Assembly (NCBI GenBank): GCA_021774445.1
Contig: JAJFJA010000015.1
Span: 248,001-312,000, forward strand
DNA from: Alphaproteobacteria bacterium
Lineage (GTDB): Bacteria > Pseudomonadota > Alphaproteobacteria > UBA6615
Reading direction: 5' to 3'
DNA: 64,000 nucleotides
The notes beneath the pieces were generated by a model. The model did no database searches, was not told the origin of the DNA, and saw nothing but the letters and a program-made list of their open reading frames with translations. Below are positions 51,221 to 60,536 of the stretch, in pieces. The position numbers were made by a program, and so were the translations under genes. The stretch's first letter is position 1. Each line of letters starts with the position of its first letter.

Positions 51221-52249
51221 ATGGCTAAGGCATTGCCAACCGGGTTCGACTCCGAGGCCGATCTCGACGAGTTCATGTCACGGCCGTCGGATGAGGTGGT
51301 GGCCGATCTGGCGGAGGTTCCGGGGGACATCATCATCCTGGGCGTCGCCGGCAAGATGGGACCGACGCTGGCGCGGATGGCCAAGCGGGCGGCGCCGGAG
51401 CGGCGGGTCGTCGGCGTGGCGCGGTTCAGCCAGCCGGCGTTGAAGGACTATCTCGAGACCCATGGGGTCGAGACGATCACCGCCGATCTACTCGACCGGG
51501 CGCAGGTCGACCGGCTACCGAAACTGCCGAATATGGTGTTCATGGCGGGTCGAAAATTCGGCTCTTCCGGCAGCGAAGAACTGACCTGGGCGATGAACTC
51601 CTATGTGCCGGCCCTGGCCGCGGAGGCGTTTGCGGACAGCCGTATCGTCGCCTATTCGACGATCTGTGTTTATCCTTTTGTTCCGGTCAGCGAGGGTGGG
51701 GCGTCGGAATCGACGCCGGTCGGGCCGCCCGGCGAATATGCGATGTCCTGTATCGCGCGGGAGCGAATGTTCGAACATTTCTCGGTGACCCAAGGCACCG
51801 CCGGCAGCATCATCCGACTGAGCTATGCCATCGATATGCGCTATGGCGTGCTGCATGATGTTGCGCAAAAAGTGCTGCGCAACGAGCCGGTCGACGTCTC
51901 GATGGGACATGTGAATGTCATCTGGCAGGGTGACGCGGTGGCGCAGAGCCTGCGCTGCTTCAAACATGCGACGACACCAATCGCGCCAATCAATATTAGT
52001 GGGCCGGAGACCTTGAGTATTCGGACACTGGCGCTTCGTCTGGGTCAACGGTTGGGTCGGACACCGGTGTTCGAGGGATCGGAGTCCGATGAAGCCTGGT
52101 TGGCCAATACGGGGCGGGCGGCGCGGTTATTCGGTTATCCTCAGGTACCGCTTGAACTGATGATCGATTGGGTGGCGGACTGGGTTTCCCGAGATCTGCC
52201 GAGTCTCGATAAACCAACTCATTTCGAAGTGCGCTCCGGCGACTACTGA
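51221..52249 (+). CDS. NAD-dependent epimerase/dehydratase family protein
   Basis: 342 aa. The Rossmann motif is 'IILGVAGKMGPTLARMAKRA' near residue 38, a variant GxxGxxG. 'VAYSTICVYPFVP' near 145 holds the usual serine/threonine. The YxxxK motif is not clean: 'GEYAMSCIARERMFE' has tyrosine but arginine-glutamate where lysine is expected. A 27-residue linker precedes the fold. The start at 51221 is preferred over 51155. Substrate unknown, probably a nucleotide-sugar or sugar acid derivative; the altered motif makes catalysis uncertain. Confidence 0.7.
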   Translation: MAKALPTGFDSEADLDEFMSRPSDEVVADLAEVPGDIIILGVAGKMGPTLARMAKRAAPERRVVGVARFSQPALKDYLETHGVETITADLLDRAQVDRLPKLPNMVFMAGRKFGSSGSEELTWAMNSYVPALAAEAFADSRIVAYSTICVYPFVPVSEGGASESTPVGPPGEYAMSCIARERMFEHFSVTQGTAGSIIRLSYAIDMRYGVLHDVAQKVLRNEPVDVSMGHVNVIWQGDAVAQSLRCFKHATTPIAPINISGPETLSIRTLALRLGQRLGRTPVFEGSESDEAWLANTGRAARLFGYPQVPLELMIDWVADWVSRDLPSLDKPTHFEVRSGDY

Positions 52250-52259
52250 GGTTCCCGCG

Positions 52260-54101
52260 CTAGCCCGAGGCGTGGGCATCCTCGGTGTTTTGGGCAATGA
52301 CGGCGAGGAACGGCGTGGCGAAATCGCGGAGCTTGGCGGCGCCGACGCCGTGGACATCGGCCATTTCGTCTTTCGTGCGCGGCTGCCGCTGGGCCATGTC
52401 CTCCAGCGCGCGGTCGGGGAAAATAACATAGGCGGGCACGCCGCGTTCGCGGGCGAGGGTCAAGCGAAGATCCTTGAGGGCTTTGAGCAAGATTGCCGCG
52501 GCCCCGGAAAGTTCGGCAGACGCGGCCCGGCGGGCACGCGCGGTTGCTTTGCCGGATCGTCGCAAGGTGTCCTTGCGGTAGTGGAAAGTCTCATGGCCCT
52601 GCAGCAGCGCATGTCCCTTCTCAGTCATGCTCATGCCGCCATGGCCGGCGATATCCAGGCGCAGATAGCCTGCCGCCAACAGTTGGCGCAGGATCGAACG
52701 CCATTCATCTTTGCCCAACTTGCTGCCCGCGCCGTAGGTGCCTAGCCGGTCATGGCCGGTGCTGCGGATCTTCTCGGTGTCGGCGCCGCGCAGCACGTCG
52801 ACAAGGTGGGCGGCGCCGAAGCGCTGGCCGGTCTCGCGCACAACCTCCAGGGCGTTTCGCGCGTCGGCGGTGCCATCGACGACTTGCGGCGGGTTATGGC
52901 AAACGTCGCATTTGCCACAGCTCTCACTTTGCTCGCCAAAATACGACAGCAGGACACGACGACGGCACTCGGGGGATTCGCAAAAGCTGATCAGGGTGTC
53001 GAGCCGCTTATGCTCGCGCCGCTTGTGGCTCTCATCGCCATCATCCTGATCGATAAACATGCGCCGCATGCGGATGTCGTCGAGGCCGTAGAGCATCAGG
53101 GTGTCAGCGGGGCGGCCGTCGCGGCCGGCGCGACCGATCTCCTGATAGTAGGCCTCAATATTCGCCGGCAGGCCGGTATGACAGACAAACCGAATGTCGG
53201 GCTTGTCAATGCCCATACCGAAGGCGATGGTCGCGACCATGACGACGGCCGGGTCGGTCATGAAGATGTCCTGGTTGGTGCTGCGCTGCGCGGCGTCCAT
53301 GCCGGCATGATAGGGCAGGGCCCGTATGCCTTCGCCGACAAGCATGGCGGCGGTCTTCTCGGTCTTATCGCGGGATAGACAATAGACGATACCGCTCTCC
53401 TGGCGGCGGGATGCGAGGAAATCGAGCAGCTGACGTCTGCCGTCCTGACGAAGCTCGACCGCGAGATGGATATTCGGACGGTCGAAGCCGGAGACGAAGG
53501 TTGTGCCGGCGCCGTGGAATAGCCGCTGAGCGATGTCGGTTCGCGTGGTCTCGTCCGCGGTTGCCGTGAGGGCGGCGAGAGCGGCGTCGGGAAACAAGTC
53601 GCGTAGGCGGGTGAGTTCCTCATATTCGGGGCGGAAGCTCGGTCCCCAGCGGGAGATGCAATGGGCTTCGTCGACGGCGATCAAGCGTACAGGCAGGCGC
53701 TGCAAAGCGGCCAGCATACGTTCGGTCATCAGCCGTTCGGGGGCGAGATAGAGGAGCTTGGTCTCGCGGTCAACGACCCGGCGCCAGGCGGCGACGTTGG
53801 CCACGCGGTCGCGGTTGCCGTTGATGGTGTCGGCGGCGACGCCGGCGAGCCGCAGTGCCGCCACCTGATCTTCCATCAGGGCGATGAGCGGCGAGACCAC
53901 GATGGTCAGGCCGCCGCGAACGAGGGCCGGAATCTGGAAACACAAAGACTTTCCCGAGCCGGTCGGCATCACGGCAAGGGTATGGCCGCCGGCGATCAGG
54001 GTGTTGACCACCTCCTCCTGTCCGCTGCGAAAGGCGTCATAGCCGAAGACGTCCTTGAGAATGCTCTTGGCGGTTGGAGCCGCGTCCTGGAGGGATAACA
54101 A
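52260..54101 (-). CDS. recQ: RecQ-family ATP-dependent DNA helicase
   Basis: 613 aa. Motifs in order: 'FRSGQEEVV' motif 0, TGSGKS (near 46), DEAHCISRWG (near 145), SAT-type 'LTATAD', 'VATIAFGMGIDKPDIRFV' and 'YYQEIGRAGRDG'. The RecQ zinc module follows (Cys in 'CESPECRRRVLLSYFGE' and 'CGKCDVC'), then a winged helix and a C-terminal HRDC domain (from about 530). It unwinds DNA 3' to 5' in recombination repair. The start is a TTG at 54101. Confidence 0.92.
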   Translation of the reverse strand: MLSLQDAAPTAKSILKDVFGYDAFRSGQEEVVNTLIAGGHTLAVMPTGSGKSLCFQIPALVRGGLTIVVSPLIALMEDQVAALRLAGVAADTINGNRDRVANVAAWRRVVDRETKLLYLAPERLMTERMLAALQRLPVRLIAVDEAHCISRWGPSFRPEYEELTRLRDLFPDAALAALTATADETTRTDIAQRLFHGAGTTFVSGFDRPNIHLAVELRQDGRRQLLDFLASRRQESGIVYCLSRDKTEKTAAMLVGEGIRALPYHAGMDAAQRSTNQDIFMTDPAVVMVATIAFGMGIDKPDIRFVCHTGLPANIEAYYQEIGRAGRDGRPADTLMLYGLDDIRMRRMFIDQDDGDESHKRREHKRLDTLISFCESPECRRRVLLSYFGEQSESCGKCDVCHNPPQVVDGTADARNALEVVRETGQRFGAAHLVDVLRGADTEKIRSTGHDRLGTYGAGSKLGKDEWRSILRQLLAAGYLRLDIAGHGGMSMTEKGHALLQGHETFHYRKDTLRRSGKATARARRAASAELSGAAAILLKALKDLRLTLARERGVPAYVIFPDRALEDMAQRQPRTKDEMADVHGVGAAKLRDFATPFLAVIAQNTEDAHASG

Positions 54102-54221
54102 CTGCGCCTGCTCGTTGGGGAAGGGGCTGACAGCCGGGAAGGGACTGACCGGGCGCAGGATGCGCCGGCGAATCGGACGGTATCAAGCAGCGATGCCGCC
54201 CCGACCGGTGCTATCCGAAAC

Positions 54222-54237
54222 TATCTATTATAGATAA
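54222..54237. promoter_or_regulatory. Palindrome containing a perfect BioR-type box
   Basis: TATCTATTATAGATAA: a 15-bp palindrome (TATCTAT, T, ATAGATA), of which the last ten bases TTATAGATAA match the alphaproteobacterial BioR consensus TTATMKATAA. It lies about 120 bp upstream of recQ and about 520 bp left of bioY, not directly before a biotin gene. Confidence 0.45.
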
Positions 54238-54282
54238 TCGCGCCAAAGGCTTAGGTTGGCATAGATCGGTGTGCCGCGACGG

Positions 54283-54579
54283 CTATTCGATCAGGTGGTA
54301 GCGGGTTACCCGGGTGCCGCTCACAAGGTCTTGTGTAGCAACCTTGAACTTGGCGAAATGCGGCGTCTGCAAATGGGCCTCGAAGGCCGCCGCGTCGTCG
54401 TAGATTTCATACAATGTGACCTGGTCTTCAGGTCCGTCTTCGGCGACCAGCACATCGAACTGACGGCAGCCGGGCTCATCACGCACGGACGCCCGCGCGT
54501 TCGGGGTGATGTACTCCATGAATGCGGAGAGAGCGCCGGGCTTGAGGTCAAAGACCGCCCATATGATCAATTTCGCCAT
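54283..54579 (-). CDS. Antibiotic biosynthesis monooxygenase (ABM) domain protein, YgiN-like
   Basis: 98 aa ferredoxin-like barrel. 'SAFMEYITPNARASVRDEPGCRQFDVL' (first 20 residues from about 19) and 'VTLYEIYDDAAAFEAHLQTPHF' are the family pattern. Members include quinol monooxygenases and cofactor-free oxygenases working as dimers. Divergent from bioY with a 180-bp gap. Substrate unknown. Confidence 0.85.
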   Translation of the reverse strand: MAKLIIWAVFDLKPGALSAFMEYITPNARASVRDEPGCRQFDVLVAEDGPEDQVTLYEIYDDAAAFEAHLQTPHFAKFKVATQDLVSGTRVTRYHLIE

Positions 54580-54760
54580 AGCTCACGATAACTGGCTCGA
54601 ACTGCGGGCGCAACGGGACGGGAGCCGCGCTTAGTTCGGTTCCACCGGCGGTGGTGTGGCGTGAGAAAGTATGTGAAGAGGCTCGAATTCGGTGCGGAAT
54701 AGGGTTAAACCTTGGGTCGCTTTGCTCAGTGCCACAAGGCAAAATCCGAGGAGATAGACT

Positions 54761-55408
54761 ATGACGGTTCAGGCCCCGAGCCATCCCACGACAGTGCAAT
54801 CCACTTTGGCTGGTGTCCTCTGGCCGTCCAATACGGGTCGCTCGGACATAATCCGCAATGTGGTGCTGGCGGTGCTGGGGACCTTGTTGCTTACGGCCTC
54901 GGCAAAGGTTCAAGTGCCGTTCTGGCCAGTGCCCCTGACGATGCAAACCTTTATGGTGCTGGTCATCGGCATGACGTTTGGTCCCCGATTGGGGGCGGCG
55001 ACGGTGGTGCTGTATCTTGCCGAGGGTGCCGTTGGGCTGCCGGTGTTTGCGGGGACGCCGGCCAAGGGCATCGGCCTTGCCTATATGGCGGGTCCAACCG
55101 GTGGCTATCTGGTTGGTTTTGCGGTGGCGGCCTTTGTCGCCGGCCAGTTGGCGGTGCGCGGTTGGGACCGTAAGCCGCTGTACACGGCGCTCGCCATGTT
55201 CGCGGGTATGGTCGTAATCTATGTCCTTGGCGTGATCTGGCTCTCGACACTGATCGGCTTTCAAAAGGCGTTGCAGTTCGGGGTGGTGCCATTCCTGCTT
55301 GGAGACGCCGTAAAGATCGCGCTGGCGACGGCGCTGTTGCCATTGGCCTGGCGCCGAGTGGCTGGCTCAAACGGAAACAAAGACCGGACAGGGGATGCTA
55401 ATGAATGA
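54761..55408 (+). CDS. bioY: Biotin transporter S component
   Basis: 215 aa with six hydrophobic segments. 'AKVQVPFWPVPLTMQTFMVL' near residues 48-67 and 'YMAGPTGGYLVGF' near 108-120 are the biotin-binding signature of BioY. In many alphaproteobacteria BioY acts with or without BioMN energising proteins; none are in the window. GAGGAGATAGACT precedes the ATG. Its end overlaps the transaminase start by 8 bp. Confidence 0.93.
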   Translation: MTVQAPSHPTTVQSTLAGVLWPSNTGRSDIIRNVVLAVLGTLLLTASAKVQVPFWPVPLTMQTFMVLVIGMTFGPRLGAATVVLYLAEGAVGLPVFAGTPAKGIGLAYMAGPTGGYLVGFAVAAFVAGQLAVRGWDRKPLYTALAMFAGMVVIYVLGVIWLSTLIGFQKALQFGVVPFLLGDAVKIALATALLPLAWRRVAGSNGNKDRTGDANE

Positions 55409-56786
55409 CCTTGGCAATTCGCCGGCGGCACGGGATATCGCCAACGTAATCCATCCCTATACCAACCTTGCCAAGCATCGCGAGACCGGGCCGCTGGTGA
55501 TTACCCGCGGCAAGGGCGTCTATGTTTATGACGAGGACGGGAAAGAGTATATCGAAGGCTTGGCCGGCTTGTGGTGCGCCTCGTTGGGCTTTGGCGAAGA
55601 GGCGTTGATCGAAGCGGCGGTCGAGCAGATGCGGGCGCTGCCTTACTATCATTCCTTCGCCGGCAAATCGACGAACCCGCTGATCGATGTTTCGGAGAAA
55701 CTGCTGGCGATCGCGCCGGCGAATATGGCGCGGGTACTACTCTCCAATTCGGGTTCAGAGGCCAACGATACCCTGGTCAAGCTGGTGTGGTATTACAACA
55801 ACGCCCATGATCGACCGGAAAAGAAAAAGATAATCTCGCGCATCAAGGGTTATCACGGCGTAACCGTTGCCTCGGCGAGCCTGACCGGGTTGCCGAACAA
55901 CCATCGGGATTTCGACCTGCCGATCGCCAATATCCTGCATACGGACTGCCCCCATCATTATCGCTTTGCCGAAACAGGTGAGACGGAAGAGGCGTTCGCC
56001 ACGCGCATGGCGGACAATCTCGAGGCTTTGATCCTTGAAGAAGGGCCGGAGACGGTAGCGGCATTTATCGCCGAGCCGGTGATGGGGGCCGGCGGCGTGA
56101 TCGTACCGCCGAGGACCTATTTCGAAAAAGTTCAGGTCGTATTGCGCAAATATGACGTGCTGCTGCTGGCGGACGAGGTGATCTGCGGCTTTGGGCGCAC
56201 GGGCAATATGTGGGGATCGGAGACCTTTGGGCTAAAACCGGACACGATAACGGTCGCCAAAGCGCTGTCCTCCGCCTATTTGCCGATCTCGGGCGTGATG
56301 GTTTCGGAAGATATCTTCGACGCCATGATCTTGGAAAGCGAGAAGATCGGCGTGTTTGGGCATGGCTTCACCTATTCCGGGCATCCGGTGTGTGCGGCGG
56401 TCGCGGCGCGGACCCTGGAGCTTATGGAAGAGCGCCACGTACTCGACCATGTGCGGGCGGTCGCGCCGCGTTTCCAACAACGCCTGCAGACCTTCGCCGA
56501 CCATCCACTGGTCGGCGAAGCGCGCGGTGTGGGGCTCATCGGTGCGGTCGAAATGGTGGCCGACAAGGCGACGAAGAAGCCGTTTCCGCCGAGCGATGGT
56601 GTTGGGGCGTATTGTGCCGCCAGGGCAGAGGATCACGGTGTCATTCCGCGGGCTCTCATGGATAGCGTAGCCTTTTGCCCACCGCTGATTATTGCCGAAA
56701 GCGAGATCGACGAGATGTTCGATCGTTTCGCGAGAGCGTTGGACGAAACCGAGGCCTGGGTCGAGAAAGAAGGGCTGCGCCGCTAG
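55401..56786 (+). CDS. Class III aminotransferase (omega-transaminase, SpuC-like)
   Basis: 461 aa PLP enzyme. 'GLAGLWCASLGFGEEALIEA' near residue 54, 'SNSGSEANDTLVKLVWYYNN' near 117, 'LLLADEVICGFGRTGNMWGS' near 255 and the catalytic lysine in 'ITVAKALSSAYLPI' near 287 place it with putrescine/beta-alanine:pyruvate transaminases. The ATG at 55401 has AGGGG at proper spacing, unlike 55395. Coupled to bioY; a DAPA transaminase role in biotin synthesis is conceivable but the sequence looks like SpuC, not BioA. Confidence 0.85.
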   Translation: MNDLGNSPAARDIANVIHPYTNLAKHRETGPLVITRGKGVYVYDEDGKEYIEGLAGLWCASLGFGEEALIEAAVEQMRALPYYHSFAGKSTNPLIDVSEKLLAIAPANMARVLLSNSGSEANDTLVKLVWYYNNAHDRPEKKKIISRIKGYHGVTVASASLTGLPNNHRDFDLPIANILHTDCPHHYRFAETGETEEAFATRMADNLEALILEEGPETVAAFIAEPVMGAGGVIVPPRTYFEKVQVVLRKYDVLLLADEVICGFGRTGNMWGSETFGLKPDTITVAKALSSAYLPISGVMVSEDIFDAMILESEKIGVFGHGFTYSGHPVCAAVAARTLELMEERHVLDHVRAVAPRFQQRLQTFADHPLVGEARGVGLIGAVEMVADKATKKPFPPSDGVGAYCAARAEDHGVIPRALMDSVAFCPPLIIAESEIDEMFDRFARALDETEAWVEKEGLRR

Positions 56787-56793
56787 CGATTGG

Positions 56794-58311
56794 CTATTTT
56801 GCCAAACTGCGCCATAGGTGGGCGACCGCGTAGGCTCGCCACGGCCGCCAGGCTTCGGCGGCTTGCTGCAATTCGGTTTGGGTCTGAGCGATGCCGAGGC
56901 TTTGCGCGGCGCGCAGTAAGGCGATGTCGCCCGGCGGGAAGGCGTCCGGGTCCTTGAGGGCCCGCAACTGAACATAACCTGCCGTCCATTTGCCGATGCC
57001 GGCGGTGGCGACGAGCTGACGATGCAGTGTCTCGCCATCGGCGTCGGACCCGAGGTCGACAGTGCCGGCAGCGACCGCCTGTGAGAGAGATCTGAGCGTT
57101 TCTACGCGGCGGCCCGGCATGCCGATCTTGTGAATGTCCGCCGTGGCGAGGGTGTGGCTGTCCGGGAAGAGATGCGGCTTGCCGTCGAACGGGGTGGACA
57201 TATCGGTGGAGAGTGGCCGGCCGTAGCGCTCTACGAGGCGGGAGACGATGGTACGGGCGGCGGTTACGGTGATCTGCTGGCCGACAATGGCGCGAATGAC
57301 GAGTTCGAATGGGTCCCAGCAACCGGGGAGACGCAATCCCGGCGCCTGGGTCACAAGTGGGGCAAGGTGGCGGTCGGCGCCCAATACTTGTCTGACAGCG
57401 TCGGGATCAGCGTCGACATCGAACATCGACCGCAAGCGTTGGACTATGGGCAGCAGGTTAACGACTTCGCCGATCCACAAGTCGGCGATGAGGGCGCTTT
57501 TGGTCGCCTCGTTGCGTATTCTCAATGTTCCCTGCTGGCCTTCGAATTCGATTGTGCGGGTGTAGCTGTTACCCGCGCATTGCTCAACGCCAGGGATGGC
57601 TCGGGCGGCGAGGAATGCGAGAACGGCGTCCCAGTCGTAGGGTGTACGGTAGCCAAGCATGAGGGTTATGGGTGCCGGGCCGTCCGCGTATGCACGCGAT
57701 ATGGCGCGGCGGCGAATATCGGTCGGCGGCGCGCCATAGGCTTGCTTGAACGTCGCATTGAAGCGTCGCAGGCTGGCATAGCCCGCGCCGGCCGCGATTT
57801 CGGGCATCGGAAGGGCGGTCTGCACCAGAAGCTGGAGCGCCAGGTGAAGCCGTTGCGTGGCCGCGACCTGTTGTGGAGAGGCACCGATGTGACAGTCGAA
57901 TAATCGGCGGAGATGGCGCTCGCCGACGCCGAGACGGTTGGCCAAAGCGGCCACGGATCCTTCGTTGAGGGCGCCCTCGGCAATAAGGCGAAGTGCCCGG
58001 CGGGTTGTCGCGGCGGTGCCGAGCCAGGCTGGAGACGCCGGCGCGGTTTCCGGTCGGCAGCGTTTACAGGGCCGGAAGCCAGCCTGCTCCGCTTCCGCCG
58101 CCGCGCGATAGAAATTGCAGTTCTTGGGCTTGGGTGTCCGCGCCGGACAAATGGGCCGGCAATAAACCCCGGTCGTTTTGACGCCGACAAAAAAATGGCC
58201 GTCAAAGCGACGGTCACGGCTGACCAAGGCCTCGTAATATCGGTCGTTTTCCGGCGGGCGAGACTGAGACATTGTGGTCATTGGGACAGGATAGGCTTGC
58301 TTGGGTGGCAT
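56794..58311 (-). CDS. Ada/AraC/AlkA fusion: DNA-3-methyladenine glycosylase with regulator domains
   Basis: 505 aa. Domain 1 (residues 20-90) is the Ada zinc domain: Cys in 'GVYCRPICPAR', 'NCNFY' and 'CKRCRPE'; in Ada the first cysteine accepts methyl groups from phosphotriesters. Domain 2 (95-205) is an AraC helix-turn-helix. Domain 3 (210-505) is AlkA glycosylase with its helix-hairpin-helix 'LVATAGIGKWTAGYVQLRAL' and the catalytic aspartate in 'PPGDIALLRA'. The O6-methylguanine transferase domain of Ada is absent. It senses and repairs alkylated DNA in one protein. Confidence 0.9.
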   Translation of the reverse strand: MPPKQAYPVPMTTMSQSRPPENDRYYEALVSRDRRFDGHFFVGVKTTGVYCRPICPARTPKPKNCNFYRAAAEAEQAGFRPCKRCRPETAPASPAWLGTAATTRRALRLIAEGALNEGSVAALANRLGVGERHLRRLFDCHIGASPQQVAATQRLHLALQLLVQTALPMPEIAAGAGYASLRRFNATFKQAYGAPPTDIRRRAISRAYADGPAPITLMLGYRTPYDWDAVLAFLAARAIPGVEQCAGNSYTRTIEFEGQQGTLRIRNEATKSALIADLWIGEVVNLLPIVQRLRSMFDVDADPDAVRQVLGADRHLAPLVTQAPGLRLPGCWDPFELVIRAIVGQQITVTAARTIVSRLVERYGRPLSTDMSTPFDGKPHLFPDSHTLATADIHKIGMPGRRVETLRSLSQAVAAGTVDLGSDADGETLHRQLVATAGIGKWTAGYVQLRALKDPDAFPPGDIALLRAAQSLGIAQTQTELQQAAEAWRPWRAYAVAHLWRSLAK

Positions 58312-58338
58312 TTCTCGCCGCTATCGGACTCGGTTCAC

Positions 58339-59454
58339 CTAACGGCCTTGCGCCAGGATGTCTGCCGTATGTGCGGCAATCGCCAGGGATGACGTCAGTC
58401 CCGGCGATTCAATGCCGTACAGGTTCAGCAGTCCGGGTACACCATGTTGGTCCGGCCCTTGGATCATGAAGTCCTGCGCGCCCTGACCCTGTGGGACGAG
58501 TTTCGGCCGGATGCCGGAATAACCGGGCGTGAGGGCGCCATCCGGCAAGGCCGGCCAATAGCGCCGGATGGTTTCGTAGAAGATCTGGTCGCGGGCCGGG
58601 TCGACTTTGTAGTCGATTTCATCGACCCACTCGGTGTCGGGGCCGAACTTGACTTGTCCCGTAAAATCCACCGTTGAATGAATGCCGAGACTACCGGCCG
58701 TGGCCAGGGGATAGACGAGGCGCCCAAATGGCGGTCGTCCGGTTAGGGTGAAATAATTGCCTTTGGCGAAATAGCGCGGTGGGATTGTTTGTGGCGGCAC
58801 GCCCCGGATCTTGTGGGCAATGGGTTGGGCCCAGAGCCCGGCGGCGTTAATGACGTTGCGGGCGAGCAAGGCATAGGGGTGGTCGCCGCCGGTGCGGATC
58901 TCGATGCCGTTGGGATGTGCCTGGCCGGCGATGACCGGTGTGTTGAAGGCGATGACCGTGCCATTGGCCTCGGCTTCGCCCTGCAGGGCCAGCATATAGG
59001 CGTGACTGTCGAGAATGCCGGTGGATGGAGAGAGCAAGGCGGCCACGCAGTGCAACTCAGGCTCGTATTCCCGAGCCTCTGCGGCGGTGAGGAGGCGAAG
59101 ATCGTCGATTCCGTTGCGTTGCGCGTTGTTTTGGAGTTCGGCAAGCTTGGGCACTTGCTGATCGTCCGTGGCAACGACCAGTTTGCCGCAATTCTTGTGC
59201 GGAACGCCATGCTTGCGGCAGTAGGCATAGAGTCGTTCGCGTCCGGCAACGCAGAACCGGGCCTTTAAGCTGTTCTGCGGATAGTAGATGCCGGCGTGGA
59301 TGACCTCGCTGTTGCGCGAGCTGGTCTCGGTTCCGATGGCGCCGGCGGATTCAAGAACAATCGTCTCGCGGCCGGCAAGGGCCAGAGTCCGGGCGATCGC
59401 AATGCCGATGACGCCGGCGCCTATCACCACGGTATCGATATGGTCGAGGGGCAT
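58339..59454 (-). CDS. FAD-dependent oxidoreductase, LhgO-like
   Basis: 371 aa. Dinucleotide-binding '[20 protein letters not shown]' near residues 7-26, '[20 protein letters not shown]' near 45 and '[20 protein letters not shown]' near 310 match L-2-hydroxyglutarate dehydrogenase/oxidase (LhgO) proteins of the DAO family. It oxidises a 2-hydroxy acid to the 2-keto acid at the membrane. It stands downstream of the Ada-AlkA gene on the same strand and is divergent from the amidohydrolase. Confidence 0.82.
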   Translation of the reverse strand: MPLDHIDTVVIGAGVIGIAIARTLALAGRETIVLESAGAIGTETSSRNSEVIHAGIYYPQNSLKARFCVAGRERLYAYCRKHGVPHKNCGKLVVATDDQQVPKLAELQNNAQRNGIDDLRLLTAAEAREYEPELHCVAALLSPSTGILDSHAYMLALQGEAEANGTVIAFNTPVIAGQAHPNGIEIRTGGDHPYALLARNVINAAGLWAQPIAHKIRGVPPQTIPPRYFAKGNYFTLTGRPPFGRLVYPLATAGSLGIHSTVDFTGQVKFGPDTEWVDEIDYKVDPARDQIFYETIRRYWPALPDGALTPGYSGIRPKLVPQGQGAQDFMIQGPDQHGVPGLLNLYGIESPGLTSSLAIAAHTADILAQGR

Positions 59455-59636
59455 TGGATATGACTATCATGGGAATGGCGCGCCAGCTAACCACGTTACT
59501 GGTGGGTCTGCAAATGGCGGACCGAGCCGTGATCCGCGCGTTCATGACGGATGTATTTGCGCGCTGATGGCTGGGACCGGCGGGTTCAGCGTGGCAAGAT
59601 GACGGGACAACGGTTAGCAGCAAAGGTGGGCCAAGA

Positions 59637-60494
59637 ATGCCGAACTTTCCAATCGTCGATAGCCACGTGCATCTCTATGACATCGACTATTTACCCTATG
59701 GGTGGCTGGACAACGTGCCGCAGATCAACCGGACCTATCTGCTGGAGGATTTCGACGCGGCGCGCGGACCGGTGGCGGTTGACAAGATCGTCTTCGCCGA
59801 GGTCGCCGTGGACTCCGGGCACCATCTCGACGAAGCGCGCTGGGTTCAGGGTTTGGCAGATACCGATCACCGGCTCTGCGGCATGGTGGCGCATGCGCCA
59901 CTAGAAAAAGGTGCTGCCGTTGAAGGTGACCTGGTTGCGTTGCGGGAAAACGCGGTCCTCAAGGGCATCCGGCGGTTGATCGAAGTGGAGGTGGATCCGT
60001 CGATGTGCCTGGAGCCGGGATTTATCGAGGGGGTCAAGCTGTTGCCCAAATTCGGGCTTAGCTTCGATCTTTGCGTCCGCCACTTCGCGCTCATTTTCGG
60101 GGTGGAGTTGGTGCGCCGATGTCCCGACGTGACGTTCATCCTCGACCATATGGCCAAGCCCGGTATCAAGCATGAGTTCTGGGAACCCTGGAAAAGCCAG
60201 ATTCAAGAACTTGCGGCGATGCCGAATGTGGTTTGTAAGATTTCCGGGGTTGTTACCGAAGCGGACCACCAAAATTGGAAACGGGAGCAACTGAAGCCCT
60301 ATGTCAATCACGTCATTGAGAGTTTTGGCTTTGACCGGGTGATGTATGGCAGCGACTGGACGGTCGGTGAGCTGACCCATCGCTACCCGACCTGGGTCGA
60401 GATCCTGGACGAGATCGTGGCCGGAAGCAGCGATGAAGAGTTGCGCAAACTCTATCGCGATAATGCGATCCGTACCTACCGTTTGGAAAGTTGA
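59637..60494 (+). CDS. Amidohydrolase family 2 protein, sugar-lactonase-like
   Basis: 285 aa TIM barrel. 'IVDSHVHLYD' at residues 6-15 gives the metal-binding HxH. 'FILDHMAKPGIK' near 167 and 'VMYGSDWTVGEL' near 238 hold further ligands and the catalytic aspartate. Close in pattern to L-fucono- and L-rhamnono-lactonases. The SDR gene 42 bp downstream would supply the lactone by oxidising a free sugar, a known two-step route for 6-deoxysugars and aldoses. The actual sugar is not evident. Confidence 0.8.
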   Translation: MPNFPIVDSHVHLYDIDYLPYGWLDNVPQINRTYLLEDFDAARGPVAVDKIVFAEVAVDSGHHLDEARWVQGLADTDHRLCGMVAHAPLEKGAAVEGDLVALRENAVLKGIRRLIEVEVDPSMCLEPGFIEGVKLLPKFGLSFDLCVRHFALIFGVELVRRCPDVTFILDHMAKPGIKHEFWEPWKSQIQELAAMPNVVCKISGVVTEADHQNWKREQLKPYVNHVIESFGFDRVMYGSDWTVGELTHRYPTWVEILDEIVAGSSDEELRKLYRDNAIRTYRLES

Positions 60495-60536
60495 CACTGG
60501 CCGTAGGTTGGTTTGGTCAAGTTGGAGGAACGAAAC

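Noticed and set aside
50947..51228. 93-codon open frame running through the terminator hairpin into the epimerase gene start
   Set aside because: It is arginine-rich, has no recognisable domain and crosses a strong rho-independent terminator. A chance frame in GC-rich DNA is more likely.
55401..56786. Calling the transaminase BioA because it is coupled to bioY
   Set aside because: Its conserved segments follow the SpuC/omega-transaminase pattern, so only the neighbourhood would support BioA.
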